The translations under genes were made by a program, and so were the position numbers. Below the pieces are notes generated by a model. The model saw only the letters and a list, made by a program, of their open reading frames with translations, made no database searches and was not told where the DNA came from. A DNA stretch of 64,000 nucleotides from Bacillus sp. FJAT-45037 (GTDB lineage Bacteria; Bacillota; Bacilli; Bacillales; Bacillaceae_D): positions 2,430,267 through 2,494,266 of the forward strand of contig NZ_KZ454938.1 in the NCBI RefSeq assembly GCF_002797325.1. Reading direction: 5' to 3'. Each line of letters opens with the position of its first letter. Positions within the stretch are counted from its first letter, which is position 1. Positions 26,695 through 35,985 of this stretch are shown here, piece by piece.

Positions 26695-27031
26695 TTACAT
26701 TTCGGTATATTTTTTTGTCAGCTCAAGTGACCCATCTTTACGATATATTTTTAGTTGAATATTCTTTTTGCTAACTGCTGATCCCCATATTCTAACGCTT
26801 CATCCTTCGTGTCAAATGTTTTATTCGCTCTATCTGCACCTTTCTTTTTTATCGTCCATTGGTCATTTTGACTAATTAATTGATTGGTGTCATATTTCTT
26901 TCTTTGCCAGTTTTCTCCGCTTCATCAATTGCAATAGGTATCCCTCTCCCTTCATCATATCCGTCTTCTACTAATGAATTCGCAATTTCTATTGCCTTTT
27001 CTTTAACTACTTTATTTAAATTCCAAGGCAT
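26695..27031 (-). pseudogene. Frameshifted DUF2188 (YdaT-like) gene
   Basis: Three frames join into one protein. From ATG at 27031: M-P-W-N-L-N-K-V-V-K-E-K-A-I-E-I-A-N and G-Y-D-E-G-R-G-I-P-I-A as in YdaT, stopping at 26876. A second frame gives W-T-I-K-K-K-G-A-D-R-A-N-K-T-F-D-T-K-D-E-A, the DUF2188 core. A third gives I-Y-R-K-D-G-S-L-E-L-T-K-K-Y-T-E-M and stops at 26695. Shifts lie near 26895 and near the A5 run at 26763-26767. YdaT is a general stress protein in B. subtilis. Confidence 0.75.
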
Positions 27032-27152
27032 TGCAGAACACACTTCAATTTTTAATGATTTTTATGCTTTATATTTTCCCCTTACCCAATTATATAATCA
27101 CGTATAATCTTTCTACTAAATGCGAATGGTAAACAAGAAAGGAGTGAGATTA

Positions 27153-27584
27153 ATGCAACAAAACCTAAAAAAACTTATGTCCACTCAAGTCGTTTCTGTA
27201 ACACCAGAACAATCCATTCAAGAAGCTGCTGCTTTGATGAAAGAACACAATATTGGATCTATTCCAGTTGTCAATAACGGACAAGTAGCAGGTATGATCA
27301 CGGATCGGGATATTACCTTACGTGCTACAGCTGAAGGAGCGTCATCACATATTCCTGTTCAAGAATGTATGACGAGTAACTTAACTGTAGGGACTTCCAC
27401 CATGGATGCTCATGAAGCAGCCGCACTAATGGCTCAGCACCAAATTCGTCGTCTTCCTATAGTAGATAATGGCCAATTAGTTGGTATGGTTGCTCTTGGT
27501 GACTTAGCTACAGAGAATACTTTACAAAACGAAGCAGAAGAAGCTTTATCGGATATATCTCAACAAAACGATCCAAATTCTTAA
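27153..27584 (+). CDS. CBS-domain protein (YhcV-like)
   Basis: 143 residues comprising two CBS motifs (about 8-60 and 72-125), each ending in the G-M-I-T-D-R-D or G-M-V-A-L-G-D strand that builds a nucleotide-binding Bateman module, plus a short acidic tail. No fused enzyme. Similar to B. subtilis YhcV. ATG at 27153 follows AAAGGAG with 7 nt; earlier ATGs have no site. A -10-like TATAAT lies at 27103-27108. Confidence 0.88.
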   Translation: MQQNLKKLMSTQVVSVTPEQSIQEAAALMKEHNIGSIPVVNNGQVAGMITDRDITLRATAEGASSHIPVQECMTSNLTVGTSTMDAHEAAALMAQHQIRRLPIVDNGQLVGMVALGDLATENTLQNEAEEALSDISQQNDPNS

Positions 27585-27599
27585 AACTCCACACCGCGG

Positions 27600-27629
27600 A
27601 ACCTCTCTCATCATTAGAGAGGTTTTTTA
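27600..27629 (+). terminator. Terminator of the CBS-protein gene
   Basis: AACCTCTC pairs with GAGAGGTT and is followed by TTTT. Confidence 0.85.
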
Positions 27630-27635
27630 CTTTAA

Positions 27636-27863
27636 TCAAAATCTAATTACTGTTTTTTCCACTATATATCTAAAATGAAACTTTTTCGAACACATAATCC
27701 CTTGAGCATTAGCATTTATATTTTTAATTTGTTTAAGTGCATCTAACTCTTGCATCACTATTTCCAATGTGACGATATCTGGTTTTAATTTATTGTATTT
27801 TTCTATAGCAATCTGACCATTCTCTGCTTTTCCAGCCACTTCACTACCAATTTCTGTTAACAT
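27636..27863 (-). pseudogene. Truncated CheY-like response regulator remnant
   Basis: The 75-codon frame contains L-T-E-I-G-S-E-V, A-E-N-G-Q-I-A-I-E-K-Y and K-P-D-I-V-T-L-E-I-V-M, which correspond to the CheY receiver after its first ~20 residues. The acidic pair strand is missing, the phosphoacceptor Asp is Glu, the following Pro is Gln, two residues are deleted after E-L-D, and the C-terminal third is unrelated sequence. A stop precedes the ATG. It is a dead gene. Confidence 0.75.
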
Positions 27864-27904
27864 ATTTTTCTATTGAGACTTCATTGTGAAACAAAGTCAG
27901 AACA

Positions 27905-29929
27905 TTATGTTTGCTGTTTTTTAGTAAGATAAAAATGTCTAATATAATTTAGCAAATCGGATTCTTCTAATGGTTTTGAGTAAAGATACCCTTGAACATA
28001 ATGACAACCATGTCTAAGCAATTCATCTTCTTGTTCAATCGTTTCAACGCCTTCGGCAATGACATCGAGTTCAAGACTTTTAATTAGTACAATTAAAGCA
28101 TGAAGAACAGCTTCCTTCTTTGTTCCTTCACCAATTGCATCAATAAAACTTTTATCAACCTTAATTTTATCTATTGGCAAGTTTGATAAGTAATTAATTT
28201 TTGAATAACCCGTTCCGAAATCATCAATTGAAATGATGACACCTAATTCTCGAAGTCTTTCCAGTTGATAAAACATATCTTGAGAACTAATTAAATGAAG
28301 AGTTTCAGTGATTTCTAACTCTAGCTTACCCCATCCAATCTTAAATTTTTTCATTTGCTCATGAATGAAAAGAAAGAACGAATGCGATTCCAATAATGAA
28401 GAAGAGATATTAAAAGCAACCGATCCTTCGAATTGATGACACTCTCTCCAATTCTGCACCCGTGTTAATACATTCTCAATCATTTTTTCCGTAAGCTCTT
28501 GAATCTTGCCCGTTTCCTCGGCAATACGGATAAATTCCGGTGGAGAAATATATCCGAAGTCAGGATGATTCCAACGTGATAAAACTTCTACGCCAACTAT
28601 GTTTTGATCATGTAGATTAATTTGCGGTTGAAAAACGAAAAAGAACTCTCCACGATCTAGCGCTTGAAACATATCCTGTCCAAGTAGCATTTTGCGCTTC
28701 AAAACTTCATGCATCTTTATTTCATAAAAGCAAAAAGCACCATTAGATGAAGGTGTTTTCTTAGCTTCATACATTGCTGTATCAGCTGATGACATCAAAT
28801 TTGATATATTTGAACCGATTTCAGGATACGAAGATATCCCAATAGAGGCTGTTATCTGAAAGACTGAATAGCCGTCGACATAAATTGACTGACGAATCTC
28901 TCTTAATAATCGGTTAACAAACTCAATAACATTTTTATTTTCAACGGTTTCAATAATTAAAACAAACTCATCTCCGCCTAAACGTGAAATAATCGCTTCC
29001 TCCATTGAATATTTTTTTAAGCGTTGACCAATTGTCATTAACACGTTATCTCCAGCATCGTGACCAAAAACATCATTTATCATCTTAAAATCATTCAAGT
29101 CAATAAAGAGTAAGGAAAAAGGTTTCTTTGCATTAATCTTTTGATTGATATGATCATAGAGCATTCTTCGATTAGCTAATCCTGTCAGTTCATCATAGTT
29201 AGCGAGATTCCAAAGTTGTTTATCTTTATTCTTTTTATCAGTAATATCTTGAAAGAATACAGCCAGTCCATTTTGAGCTCTTGGATAGACATGAACGTCA
29301 AACCACTTATTTAAAGCTATATATTTTTCTTCAAATCGACTCGCAGACTTACTAATCGCTGTTGCTTCATATTCTAACTGAAACCTCGAGCCTTTCTCAT
29401 CAGGGAACTCCGTCCAAATATGTTTTCCTACTAGGTCATTACGATTTCGTTCTAATAGTATTTCCGCTTCTTTATTTATATACGTAAAACACCAGTACTG
29501 ATCTAGTGTAAAGAAAGCATCATTCATACTTTCCAGAATATCGACGGTTTGATTTTTCGACCATTCCTCTTCCGTTATATTTCGATGTGCCACTAGCGCA
29601 CCAACGATCTTTTCTTGATTAAATAGTGGAGTCACATACATCAAGAACCAACGATCAACCTCAGGAGAATGACAGGGATAGCGATTCGAAAAAGAATCCA
29701 GCTCTCCGTTTAACACCTCATTGATTCCGTTAAATTCTATTAAGGATTTTGCTTGTTTTAATACTTGTAAATAATTCACCCCAATATCATCAAATGAAGG
29801 ATGACCTCCATTTTCAGCACTAAATATCTTCCAAGCTCGATTTGTTTGAGTAATAATTCCATACTTATTTATAATGGCTGTTTGATCTGGGAATGCATCC
29901 AATATTGAATCTTCATTCATTATTTCCAT
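27905..29929 (-). CDS. PAS-PAS-GGDEF-EAL cyclic-di-GMP signalling protein
   Basis: 674 residues: two PAS domains (about 5-120 and 125-230), a GGDEF domain with intact R-L-G-G-D-E-F, and an EAL domain with E-V-L in place of E-A-L, D-D-F-G-T-G-Y and E-G-V-E. No membrane segment. Both synthesis and breakdown of cyclic-di-GMP are possible; E-V-L variants often retain phosphodiesterase activity. ATG at 29929 has GAAGGGG 8 nt upstream; a more upstream ATG at 29947 has GGAGG only 3 nt away. Confidence 0.92.
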   Translation of the reverse strand: MEIMNEDSILDAFPDQTAIINKYGIITQTNRAWKIFSAENGGHPSFDDIGVNYLQVLKQAKSLIEFNGINEVLNGELDSFSNRYPCHSPEVDRWFLMYVTPLFNQEKIVGALVAHRNITEEEWSKNQTVDILESMNDAFFTLDQYWCFTYINKEAEILLERNRNDLVGKHIWTEFPDEKGSRFQLEYEATAISKSASRFEEKYIALNKWFDVHVYPRAQNGLAVFFQDITDKKNKDKQLWNLANYDELTGLANRRMLYDHINQKINAKKPFSLLFIDLNDFKMINDVFGHDAGDNVLMTIGQRLKKYSMEEAIISRLGGDEFVLIIETVENKNVIEFVNRLLREIRQSIYVDGYSVFQITASIGISSYPEIGSNISNLMSSADTAMYEAKKTPSSNGAFCFYEIKMHEVLKRKMLLGQDMFQALDRGEFFFVFQPQINLHDQNIVGVEVLSRWNHPDFGYISPPEFIRIAEETGKIQELTEKMIENVLTRVQNWRECHQFEGSVAFNISSSLLESHSFFLFIHEQMKKFKIGWGKLELEITETLHLISSQDMFYQLERLRELGVIISIDDFGTGYSKINYLSNLPIDKIKVDKSFIDAIGEGTKKEAVLHALIVLIKSLELDVIAEGVETIEQEDELLRHGCHYVQGYLYSKPLEESDLLNYIRHFYLTKKQQT

Positions 29930-29947
29930 CGCTGCCACCCCTTCCAT

Positions 29948-30233
29948 ATGCCTCCACAGGAATCTCTTAAAACCGAACCTGAATCTATCAACTCCTCCTG
30001 CTCAGGGATTATTCTATAATGTCTCCAAACTGCTACATCACGACATGTGGAAATCAGTATGGGCACAACTACAATGCCCATTATCAGACTACACAGGGAT
30101 GTACAGAAAATAGCTTCTTACAGTTTTGTATAAAACTTCGTCCTCTAAATTATCCTTACAAATTACTGAATCATTATGAGTAAATCATGCTGTTATTTTA
30201 GGAATAGAATCTTTTCCTGACTACACAGGGGGG
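29948..30233 (-). other. Upstream region of the GGDEF/EAL gene with a repeated 11-mer
   Basis: No gene is supported here. On the minus strand CCTGTGTAGTC occurs twice (about 30089-30099 and 30220-30230), and GGGCA-TTGTAGT-TGTGCCC is a short hairpin. I see no GEMM riboswitch. Confidence 0.4.
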
Positions 30234-30280
30234 ACAAAAAAACGACACGATTCCTCGTTAGTACGAAGAACCGCGTCGTT
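30234..30280 (-). terminator. tRNA-Ala terminator
   Basis: Minus-strand AACGACGCGGTTCTTCG pairs with CGAGGAATCGTGTCGTT and is followed by TTTTTTTG, about 90 bp after the tRNA. Confidence 0.82.
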
Positions 30281-30370
30281 ATACGCATTATGTATGGTGC
30301 AGTTTCCTAGTACTACTGAAGTTCAATCGCTCCGCCAAAAATTTCGACGACGCTTCGTTCACAATAATTA

Positions 30371-30446
30371 TGGTGGAGCATAGCGGGCTCGAACCGCTGA
30401 CCTCTTGGCTGCCAGCCAAGCGCTCTCCCAGCTGAGCTAATGCCCC
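30371..30446 (-). tRNA. tRNA-Ala (anticodon GGC), CCA encoded
   Basis: 76 nt on the minus strand: acceptor GGGGCAT/ATGCTCC with the G3-U70 wobble pair that marks alanine tRNAs, D arm GCTC...GAGC, anticodon loop CTGGCAG (GGC), T loop TTCGAGC, and encoded ACCA. All arms pair. Confidence 0.97.
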
Positions 30447-30468
30447 GAGTTAAAATGTTCTTCGCTCT

Positions 30469-30496
30469 ATTATAGCAATTTCTTGATAGAATTCAA
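30469..30496 (-). promoter_or_regulatory. tRNA-Ala promoter
   Basis: Minus strand TTGAAT (30491-30496), 16-bp spacer, TATAAT (30469-30474), 22 bp before the mature tRNA. Confidence 0.75.
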
Positions 30497-30577
30497 CTCA
30501 ATTTTACATACTAAAGAAGATTATTTTTTAGTCAAGTTGGCAATGTGTATAGAAGCAATGATTTGGAGGTGTTTTCC

Positions 30578-31057
30578 TTGTTTACATTATCGGATATACC
30601 GATATTACTTGTTTCTCTTTTTATTCTCCTCCCGCTTGTGACGATCATCCACCAAACCGGGCATGTGTTTTTCGTTTGGTTATTTGGAGGGAAAGTAACA
30701 TTTGTCATAGGGGCTGGTAAGAAGTTATTGTCATTTGGACCTATCGAACTAAGACGAATTTATTTTTGGCATTCGTTCTTCCAATTTGAGAAATTAAAAT
30801 ATGATACAACGTTGAGCCATTTGCTTGTATTTATTGGCGGATCGCTCTTTAACTTTATCAGCATATTGATTGTGAACGGATTAATCCTAATCGATATTTT
30901 GGCTCCGCATATTTTCTATTACAATTTTGTTTATTTCTCTATTTACTATATTTTCTTTTCTCTGTTCCCTGCACGATATTCAGACGATCACCCTAGTGAT
31001 ACAATGGCCATTTATGACCTACTAAAGCATGGTAAGAAATGTGACCCGTTAGACTAG
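30578..31057 (+). CDS. M50-like membrane protein with H-Q-x-x-H in place of H-E-x-x-H
   Basis: 159 residues with about four hydrophobic segments. I-I-H-Q-T-G-H-V-F-F (His25-Gln26-x2-His29) followed by L-F-G-G-K-V has the form of the zinc-motif helix of site-2/M50 proteases, but the catalytic Glu is Gln. A C-terminal H-P-S-D-T segment could supply the third ligand. It is likely a non-catalytic member. Start: TTG at 30578 with TTGGAGG 8 nt upstream rather than GTG at 30545. Confidence 0.65.
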   Translation: MFTLSDIPILLVSLFILLPLVTIIHQTGHVFFVWLFGGKVTFVIGAGKKLLSFGPIELRRIYFWHSFFQFEKLKYDTTLSHLLVFIGGSLFNFISILIVNGLILIDILAPHIFYYNFVYFSIYYIFFSLFPARYSDDHPSDTMAIYDLLKHGKKCDPLD

Positions 31058-31108
31058 TTATATTTAGGAGTAGACCTTCCTAAATTTAGACCAATCTACT
31101 TACTGACA

Positions 31109-31142
31109 AAGAAAGGAGCCTTCTTAAGAAGGCTCCTTTCTT
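31109..31142. terminator. Bidirectional terminator
   Basis: A perfect 34-bp palindrome (17-bp arms starting AAGAAAGGAGCCTTC) between a plus-strand gene and a convergent minus-strand small gene. Confidence 0.82.
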
Positions 31143-31153
31143 CATAAACCTCA

Positions 31154-31333
31154 TCAAAAGATTAAATCTAAAATCCACCAACCGAAAGCCCCTATTACGC
31201 CAACCACGAAGGAGCTGATCACATTTTCTACGGTTACTTTCCGATGCTTCACTACATCAAAAATGAACCACCCACAAAAAATTGAGAATCCAAATATAAT
31301 TGCTGTTACTATACCACTCGCCTCCTTACACAT
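31154..31333 (-). CDS. Small two-helix membrane protein
   Basis: 59 residues from ATG at 31333, with hydrophobic segments at about 8-26 and 41-58 separated by a basic loop (K-H-R-K). No family recognised. The strong AAGGAGG lies after that ATG and 9 nt before an in-frame ATA at 31312, so a rare ATA start (52 residues) is possible. Stop lies 12 bp from a strong terminator. Confidence 0.6.
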   Translation of the reverse strand: MCKEASGIVTAIIFGFSIFCGWFIFDVVKHRKVTVENVISSFVVGVIGAFGWWILDLIF

Positions 31334-31412
31334 TCCTTCTAATCTTAGCAGAGAAACGATTGGTTAAACAAGAGAATGGTTATAATGAGGAGTATGAGTA
31401 CGAGGTAGAACG

Positions 31413-32444
31413 GTGGTTAGACAGATGTTAGAATTAATCGTTGTGAGAGCACTTATTGGAAGAATTCCGATTGTCATCAGATTGGTGTTTATTGTTTTCG
31501 GGATTGCGATCACACTTGGTTTAGTTGTTCATTTTCTTGAGCCTGATGTGTTTCCTACATGGTTTGATGCTGTCTGGTGGGCACTCGTTACGGTCTCTAC
31601 TGTCGGGTACGGGGATTTTGTTCCACATACAACCATCGGTCGGATCTTAGGCATTATTCTTATTTTTTCTGGGGTCGGGTTTATGACGCTTTTTTTCACG
31701 TCTTTGGCCGCTCAAACCATTTCTTCAGTCAATGCCTTTCGAGAAGGGACGTTAACGTATATGGGAGTCGAACATATCATTATCATCGGTTGGAATGAAC
31801 GTAGTCGGCATGCAATCGACAATTTGAATAAGATGAAACCACAATCAAATATCGTTCTGATTGATGACACATTAGAAGAGCTTCCTCCTGGATTTAAGCA
31901 ACTTCATTTTGTAAAAGGAAATAGCACAGAGGATGCGACATTAAAACAAGCAAACATTGGACTTGCATCAAGTGTGTTAATCACGTCACAACATTATGGG
32001 AATGAATTCTCGGCCGATGCGAGCTCGATCTTATCAACTCTCGCTGTGAAATCACAGCACCCAGAAGTTTATACGATCGTCGAGATTTTAACAAAACAAC
32101 AGCTCCCAAATGCTAAGAGAGCAGGAGCCGATGAAATCATCGAATCAACGAATTTAACAGGTTCCGTGTTAACAAACAGCTTGCTCTTCCATCACCTTAG
32201 TGATGTCATCGATGATCTATTAACATTTGATAAAAAAAACCAACTAAAGTATGTCCCAATAATAGAGGAGCAAGTGGGTCAACACTTCTCAGCTATTCTT
32301 TCTTCTCTTTATAAAGAAGGAGAATTACTGATTGGAGTAAAACGCGCGGACGATGTTTTACTCCATCCACAAAGTGACATGAAGCTTGAAGAACATGATC
32401 TTCTCATTTTAATCAAAAGACTTCGTTCTAATAAAGCAACGTGA
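31413..32444 (+). CDS. yugO: Potassium channel with RCK domain (YugO-like)
   Basis: 343 residues: two membrane helices flanking a pore with selectivity filter T-V-G-Y-G-D (63-68), then a TrkA-N/RCK Rossmann domain (I-I-I-I-G-W-N from about 117) and a TrkA-C part. B. subtilis YugO is a K+ channel used in biofilm electrical signalling. GTG start with GAGG 7 nt upstream. The mstX gene that precedes yugO in B. subtilis is not found here. Its 3' end overlaps yugN by 17 bp, tail to tail. Confidence 0.92.
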   Translation: MVRQMLELIVVRALIGRIPIVIRLVFIVFGIAITLGLVVHFLEPDVFPTWFDAVWWALVTVSTVGYGDFVPHTTIGRILGIILIFSGVGFMTLFFTSLAAQTISSVNAFREGTLTYMGVEHIIIIGWNERSRHAIDNLNKMKPQSNIVLIDDTLEELPPGFKQLHFVKGNSTEDATLKQANIGLASSVLITSQHYGNEFSADASSILSTLAVKSQHPEVYTIVEILTKQQLPNAKRAGADEIIESTNLTGSVLTNSLLFHHLSDVIDDLLTFDKKNQLKYVPIIEEQVGQHFSAILSSLYKEGELLIGVKRADDVLLHPQSDMKLEEHDLLILIKRLRSNKAT

Positions 32445-32850
32445 GTTCGAGTTCTTGGATTAAACTACGGGCGACAGGCATAAACTTCTGATCAATTTCG
32501 GCATCTTTATCAACTGGCTCTTGGAATTGATTGACTAAACTATTGTACGTATAGGATACGAGCCCGTTGAAGGGGTCAGGATTGTCATCAAGTCCTCTTT
32601 GGAATTTATGGTTAAGTAAAAAAGGTTGACCAAGCTCGACACTGACACCGCGGCGGTCTAACTCGCCATCGACCGCCTTAAACGGTACTCGTAAAAATGT
32701 GTACCCAACATCTTCGTCGATCTTGTAATCAAAATAGCCATGATCATAATCCCAATTTCCTCCAATCCGATAGCCAAGTGGCTTTAACTTTTCTTCAAGC
32801 ACTTGCAGCTTAAATTCTTTCCCATTTATCGTAGAATCCATAGCAATCAT
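32428..32850 (-). CDS. yugN: YugN-like family protein
   Basis: 140 residues, soluble, with G-Y-R-I-G-G-N-W-D-Y-D-H-G-Y and F-L-R-V-P-F; matches the YugN-like family of Bacillaceae, function unknown. Position between yugO and pgi is as in B. subtilis. ATG at 32850 has GAGGAG about 10 nt upstream; the longer reading to 32937 has no site. Confidence 0.82.
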   Translation of the reverse strand: MIAMDSTINGKEFKLQVLEEKLKPLGYRIGGNWDYDHGYFDYKIDEDVGYTFLRVPFKAVDGELDRRGVSVELGQPFLLNHKFQRGLDDNPDPFNGLVSYTYNSLVNQFQEPVDKDAEIDQKFMPVARSLIQELELTLLY

Positions 32851-32929
32851 TTTGTTCACACTCCTCATTAACTTATAGAAGTAGTGTGACCCGATTAAAA
32901 CATTAATATAAACCATTCTATAAAAAGAA

Positions 32930-32955
32930 AAAACCACGCAACGATGCGTGGTTTT
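32930..32955 (-). terminator. pgi terminator
   Basis: AAACCACGCA/TGCGTGGTTT with a 4-nt loop, followed by Ts on the minus strand. Confidence 0.88.
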
Positions 32956-32964
32956 GTTCAGCCA

Positions 32965-34314
32965 TTATTTTAGGCGTTTTTCAAGTTCTGCTTTTTCCAC
33001 TTCAAAACCTGGCTTACCAAGGAGCGCAAACATATTTTTCTTATATGCTTCCACCCCTGGTTGATCAAACGGATTGACACCAAGTAGGTACCCACTAATT
33101 CCACAAGCTTTTTCGAAGAAGTAAATTAAGTACCCGAAGTGATACTCGTTCAATTCTGGCATATTGATAATCAAGTTGGGCACGCCACCATCTGTATGAG
33201 CAAGCATGGTTCCTTCAAATGCCTTTTTATTTACAAAATCCATCGTCTCACCCGCAAGGTAGTTTAACCCGTCAAGATCGTTCTCCGCTTTTTCAATCTT
33301 GATTTCTTCACGTACCTTCTCGACAGTTATAATCGTTTCAAACAAATCACGACGTCCATCCTGTACGTATTGTCCCATTGAATGAAGGTCTGTTGAAAAG
33401 TCTACAGATGCAGGGAAAATTCCTTTTCCGTCTTTTCCTTCACTTTCACCGTAAAGTTGTTTCCACCATTCTGATACATAGTGAAGCGCTGGTTCGTAAT
33501 TGACCATCAACTCAATCGTCTTACCTTTGTTGTAGAAGGCATTACGCACAGCCGCATATTGATAAGCTTCGTTTTCTTTTAGATCAGGGTTTGACAGATC
33601 CTTGCTTGCATCTTGTGCGCCTTTCATTAGCGCTTCAATATCAAGACCACTTACGGCAATCGGCAGAAGGCCAACAGCCGTTAATACAGAAAAGCGCCCA
33701 CCAATATCATCAGCAATCACAAATGACTCATAGCCTTCTTCTGTTGCTAATGTTTTCAAGGCTCCTTTTTCACGATCGGTTGTCGCATAAATACGACGAC
33801 GCGCCTCTTCCGTTCCGTATTTTTTCTCTAGGAATTCACGGAAGATGCGAAAAGCAATGGCAGGTTCCGTTGTTGTTCCAGATTTAGAAATTACATTTAC
33901 AGAAACATCTTTTCCTTCAAGTAGGGCAAAAAGATCTTTCACATACGTAGAAGAGATGTTATTTCCGACAAAGAATACTTGTGGCGCTTTACGTTCTTCT
34001 TTAGATACCACGTTATAAAAAGAATGATTGAGTGCTTCAATCGCTGCACGCGCACCTAAGTACGAGCCACCAATTCCAATAACGAGGAGTACATCTGTGT
34101 CTTCTTTGATTTTTTTTGCGGCCGCTTGGATGCGTGCAAATTCTTCTTGATCGTATGAATTGGGAAGGTCGATCCATCCTAAAAAGTCGCTTCCTGCACC
34201 TGTTCCGTTATGTAATGCCTCATGAGCGGCTGTTACCGCACCTTGCATATTGTCAATTTCGTGCTTTCCAAAAAATGATAATGCCTTTGAATAATCAAAT
34301 TGAATCTTATTCAT
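32965..34314 (-). CDS. pgi: Glucose-6-phosphate isomerase
   Basis: Interconverts glucose 6-phosphate and fructose 6-phosphate. At 449 residues it is the short Firmicute form. Visible are [13 protein letters not shown] near the N-terminus and the phosphate-binding [11 protein letters not shown] motif. AAGGAGG lies 10 nt before the ATG. A dispersed repeat (R2) separates it from yugJ, so it probably has its own promoter. Confidence 0.98.
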   Translation of the reverse strand: MNKIQFDYSKALSFFGKHEIDNMQGAVTAAHEALHNGTGAGSDFLGWIDLPNSYDQEEFARIQAAAKKIKEDTDVLLVIGIGGSYLGARAAIEALNHSFYNVVSKEERKAPQVFFVGNNISSTYVKDLFALLEGKDVSVNVISKSGTTTEPAIAFRIFREFLEKKYGTEEARRRIYATTDREKGALKTLATEEGYESFVIADDIGGRFSVLTAVGLLPIAVSGLDIEALMKGAQDASKDLSNPDLKENEAYQYAAVRNAFYNKGKTIELMVNYEPALHYVSEWWKQLYGESEGKDGKGIFPASVDFSTDLHSMGQYVQDGRRDLFETIITVEKVREEIKIEKAENDLDGLNYLAGETMDFVNKKAFEGTMLAHTDGGVPNLIINMPELNEYHFGYLIYFFEKACGISGYLLGVNPFDQPGVEAYKKNMFALLGKPGFEVEKAELEKRLK

Positions 34315-34431
34315 AAAGGTATTGCCTCCTTATTTATAGTACGTTTATTCCACTATTCACTTTACCCGAAGGTACCCATAAGAATCAAGCTCGCCATCAA
34401 ATGTAAGCGAAACCAATATTTTCAGAAGAGA

Positions 34432-34588
34432 AAGAGGCTGAGACGAAAGTGTTTTAATCTTCAAAAATCCAAACAAATGGTAGACGATGCAATCAAGCCG
34501 CTCCTGAAATATACTCCGCTAAATTTGTACGTTGATCAGATTTTGTTCAGATTTTCGGTTAAACACTTCTTTATGTCCCAGCCTCTTC
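34432..34588. repeat. Dispersed palindromic repeat, copy R2
   Basis: Outer arms AAGAGGCTGAGACGAAAGTG and ...TATGTCCCAGCCTCTT; centre CCGCTCCTGAAATATACTCC on the plus strand. It starts 7 nt past the yugJ stop and lies upstream of pgi. Confidence 0.85.
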
Positions 34589-34595
34589 TTGTCGT

Positions 34596-35759
34596 TTATA
34601 GAGCGTTTGTTAAAATTTGTTCTACATCTTCTTTTGTTAACTTCTTGAAGTTACCGAACTCTCCATTTGCAGCAGCAATTCCTGCCATGCGTTCGATTTG
34701 TGATTGATCGATATCATAATCTGCTAAGCGATTTGGCGCACCAATTTTTGTCCAGAACGCTGAAAGCTTCTCAATTCCTTCAAGCGCAATATCTTTATCA
34801 GATTTACCTGTAGGGTCTACACCAAGTACTCTAGTCGCCAACTGAACGTGACGTTCGTTACGCTCGTGTAATGTATGACGCATCCAATGTGGGAAGATAA
34901 TCGCTAAGCCTCCTGCATGAGGAATATCATAAACCGCCGAGACTGCATGTTCAATGTTATGCGTTGCCCAGTCTCCACGTAGACCCATTTGAGTGATGCC
35001 ATTTAATGCCATTGTTCCACAATATAGCACCGTTTCACGATGTTCAATTGATTCACGATCTTCTAGTAACTTCGGCGCCACTTCCATCACCGTTAATAAG
35101 ATGGATTCCATAATACGATCTTGTAACGCTGTGTTCTCAGCATGATGAAAATAGGCTTCGACGACATGACTCATCATATCAACCATTCCGTAGACAGTTT
35201 GATCTTCTGGGACTGACACTGTGTTTTTAGGATCAAGAATCGAGAATTTCGGGAATGAGTAAGGACTTCCCCATCCGATCTTTTCACTTGTTTCCCAATT
35301 TGTAATAACAGAGCCTGCATTCATCTCTGATCCAGTCGCTGCAAGAGTCAGAACCGTTCCGAACGGGAGAGCTCCTTTCGGTGTATCTTTCTTTGTAATA
35401 ACATCCCAAATGTCGCCATCATATTTCGCACCGACAGCAATTGCTTTTGTCGCATCAATTACACTTCCGCCACCAACAGCTAAAATAAATTCGATTTCAT
35501 GCTCACGGCATAGCTCAATTCCTTTTCGAACGGTTGTTAGACGAGGGTTAGGTTCGACACCTGCAAGTTCTGTCACCTCTGCCCCAATCTCACTTAATTG
35601 GTTACTCACAAGATCGTACAGACAATTTTTCTTAATACTGCCACCACCATACACTAAAAGCACGCGTTTGCCGTAGCGTCCTACTTCTTTACCAATTTGT
35701 TCGTTTTGTCCTTCACCGAATACTAATTTCGTTGGGTTTTTAAACACGAATGGATTCAT
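34596..35759 (-). CDS. yugJ: Iron-containing NADH-dependent butanol dehydrogenase (YugJ-like)
   Basis: 387 residues, the length of B. subtilis YugJ. Group III iron-dependent alcohol dehydrogenase: G-G-G-S coenzyme motifs ([16 protein letters not shown]) and metal ligands in the D-M-M-S-H-V-V-E-A segment, H-N-I-E-H-A and I-P-H-A-G-G. Reduces aldehydes in fermentation. ATG at 35759 has AGGAGG 6 nt upstream. A cre-like site lies 80 bp upstream. Confidence 0.9.
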   Translation of the reverse strand: MNPFVFKNPTKLVFGEGQNEQIGKEVGRYGKRVLLVYGGGSIKKNCLYDLVSNQLSEIGAEVTELAGVEPNPRLTTVRKGIELCREHEIEFILAVGGGSVIDATKAIAVGAKYDGDIWDVITKKDTPKGALPFGTVLTLAATGSEMNAGSVITNWETSEKIGWGSPYSFPKFSILDPKNTVSVPEDQTVYGMVDMMSHVVEAYFHHAENTALQDRIMESILLTVMEVAPKLLEDRESIEHRETVLYCGTMALNGITQMGLRGDWATHNIEHAVSAVYDIPHAGGLAIIFPHWMRHTLHERNERHVQLATRVLGVDPTGKSDKDIALEGIEKLSAFWTKIGAPNRLADYDIDQSQIERMAGIAAANGEFGNFKKLTKEDVEQILTNAL

Positions 35760-35838
35760 ATGTATCCTCCTCATTAAATTAAGATCTCTTTATCATTATC
35801 AACAAAAGCATTCGTTCATGTAAAGCAATCCGACTCGG

Positions 35839-35852
35839 TTTAAGCGTTTCCA
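35839..35852 (-). promoter_or_regulatory. Candidate cre (CcpA) site before yugJ
   Basis: Minus strand TGGAAACGCTTAAA is close to the cre consensus WTGNAANCGNWWNCAW with about two mismatches. Catabolite control is inferred. Confidence 0.4.
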
Positions 35853-35985
35853 ACATCTAACAAGCTCTCCTAACAATAGGAAGGAGATAAACTGCATAAA
35901 TGTTCACCTTTATCCTCATTCTAAAAGGGAAGCACACCCTCACATCGACGGTTGTGCAAATCCTGTATAGGTGGAGGTGATTGGT

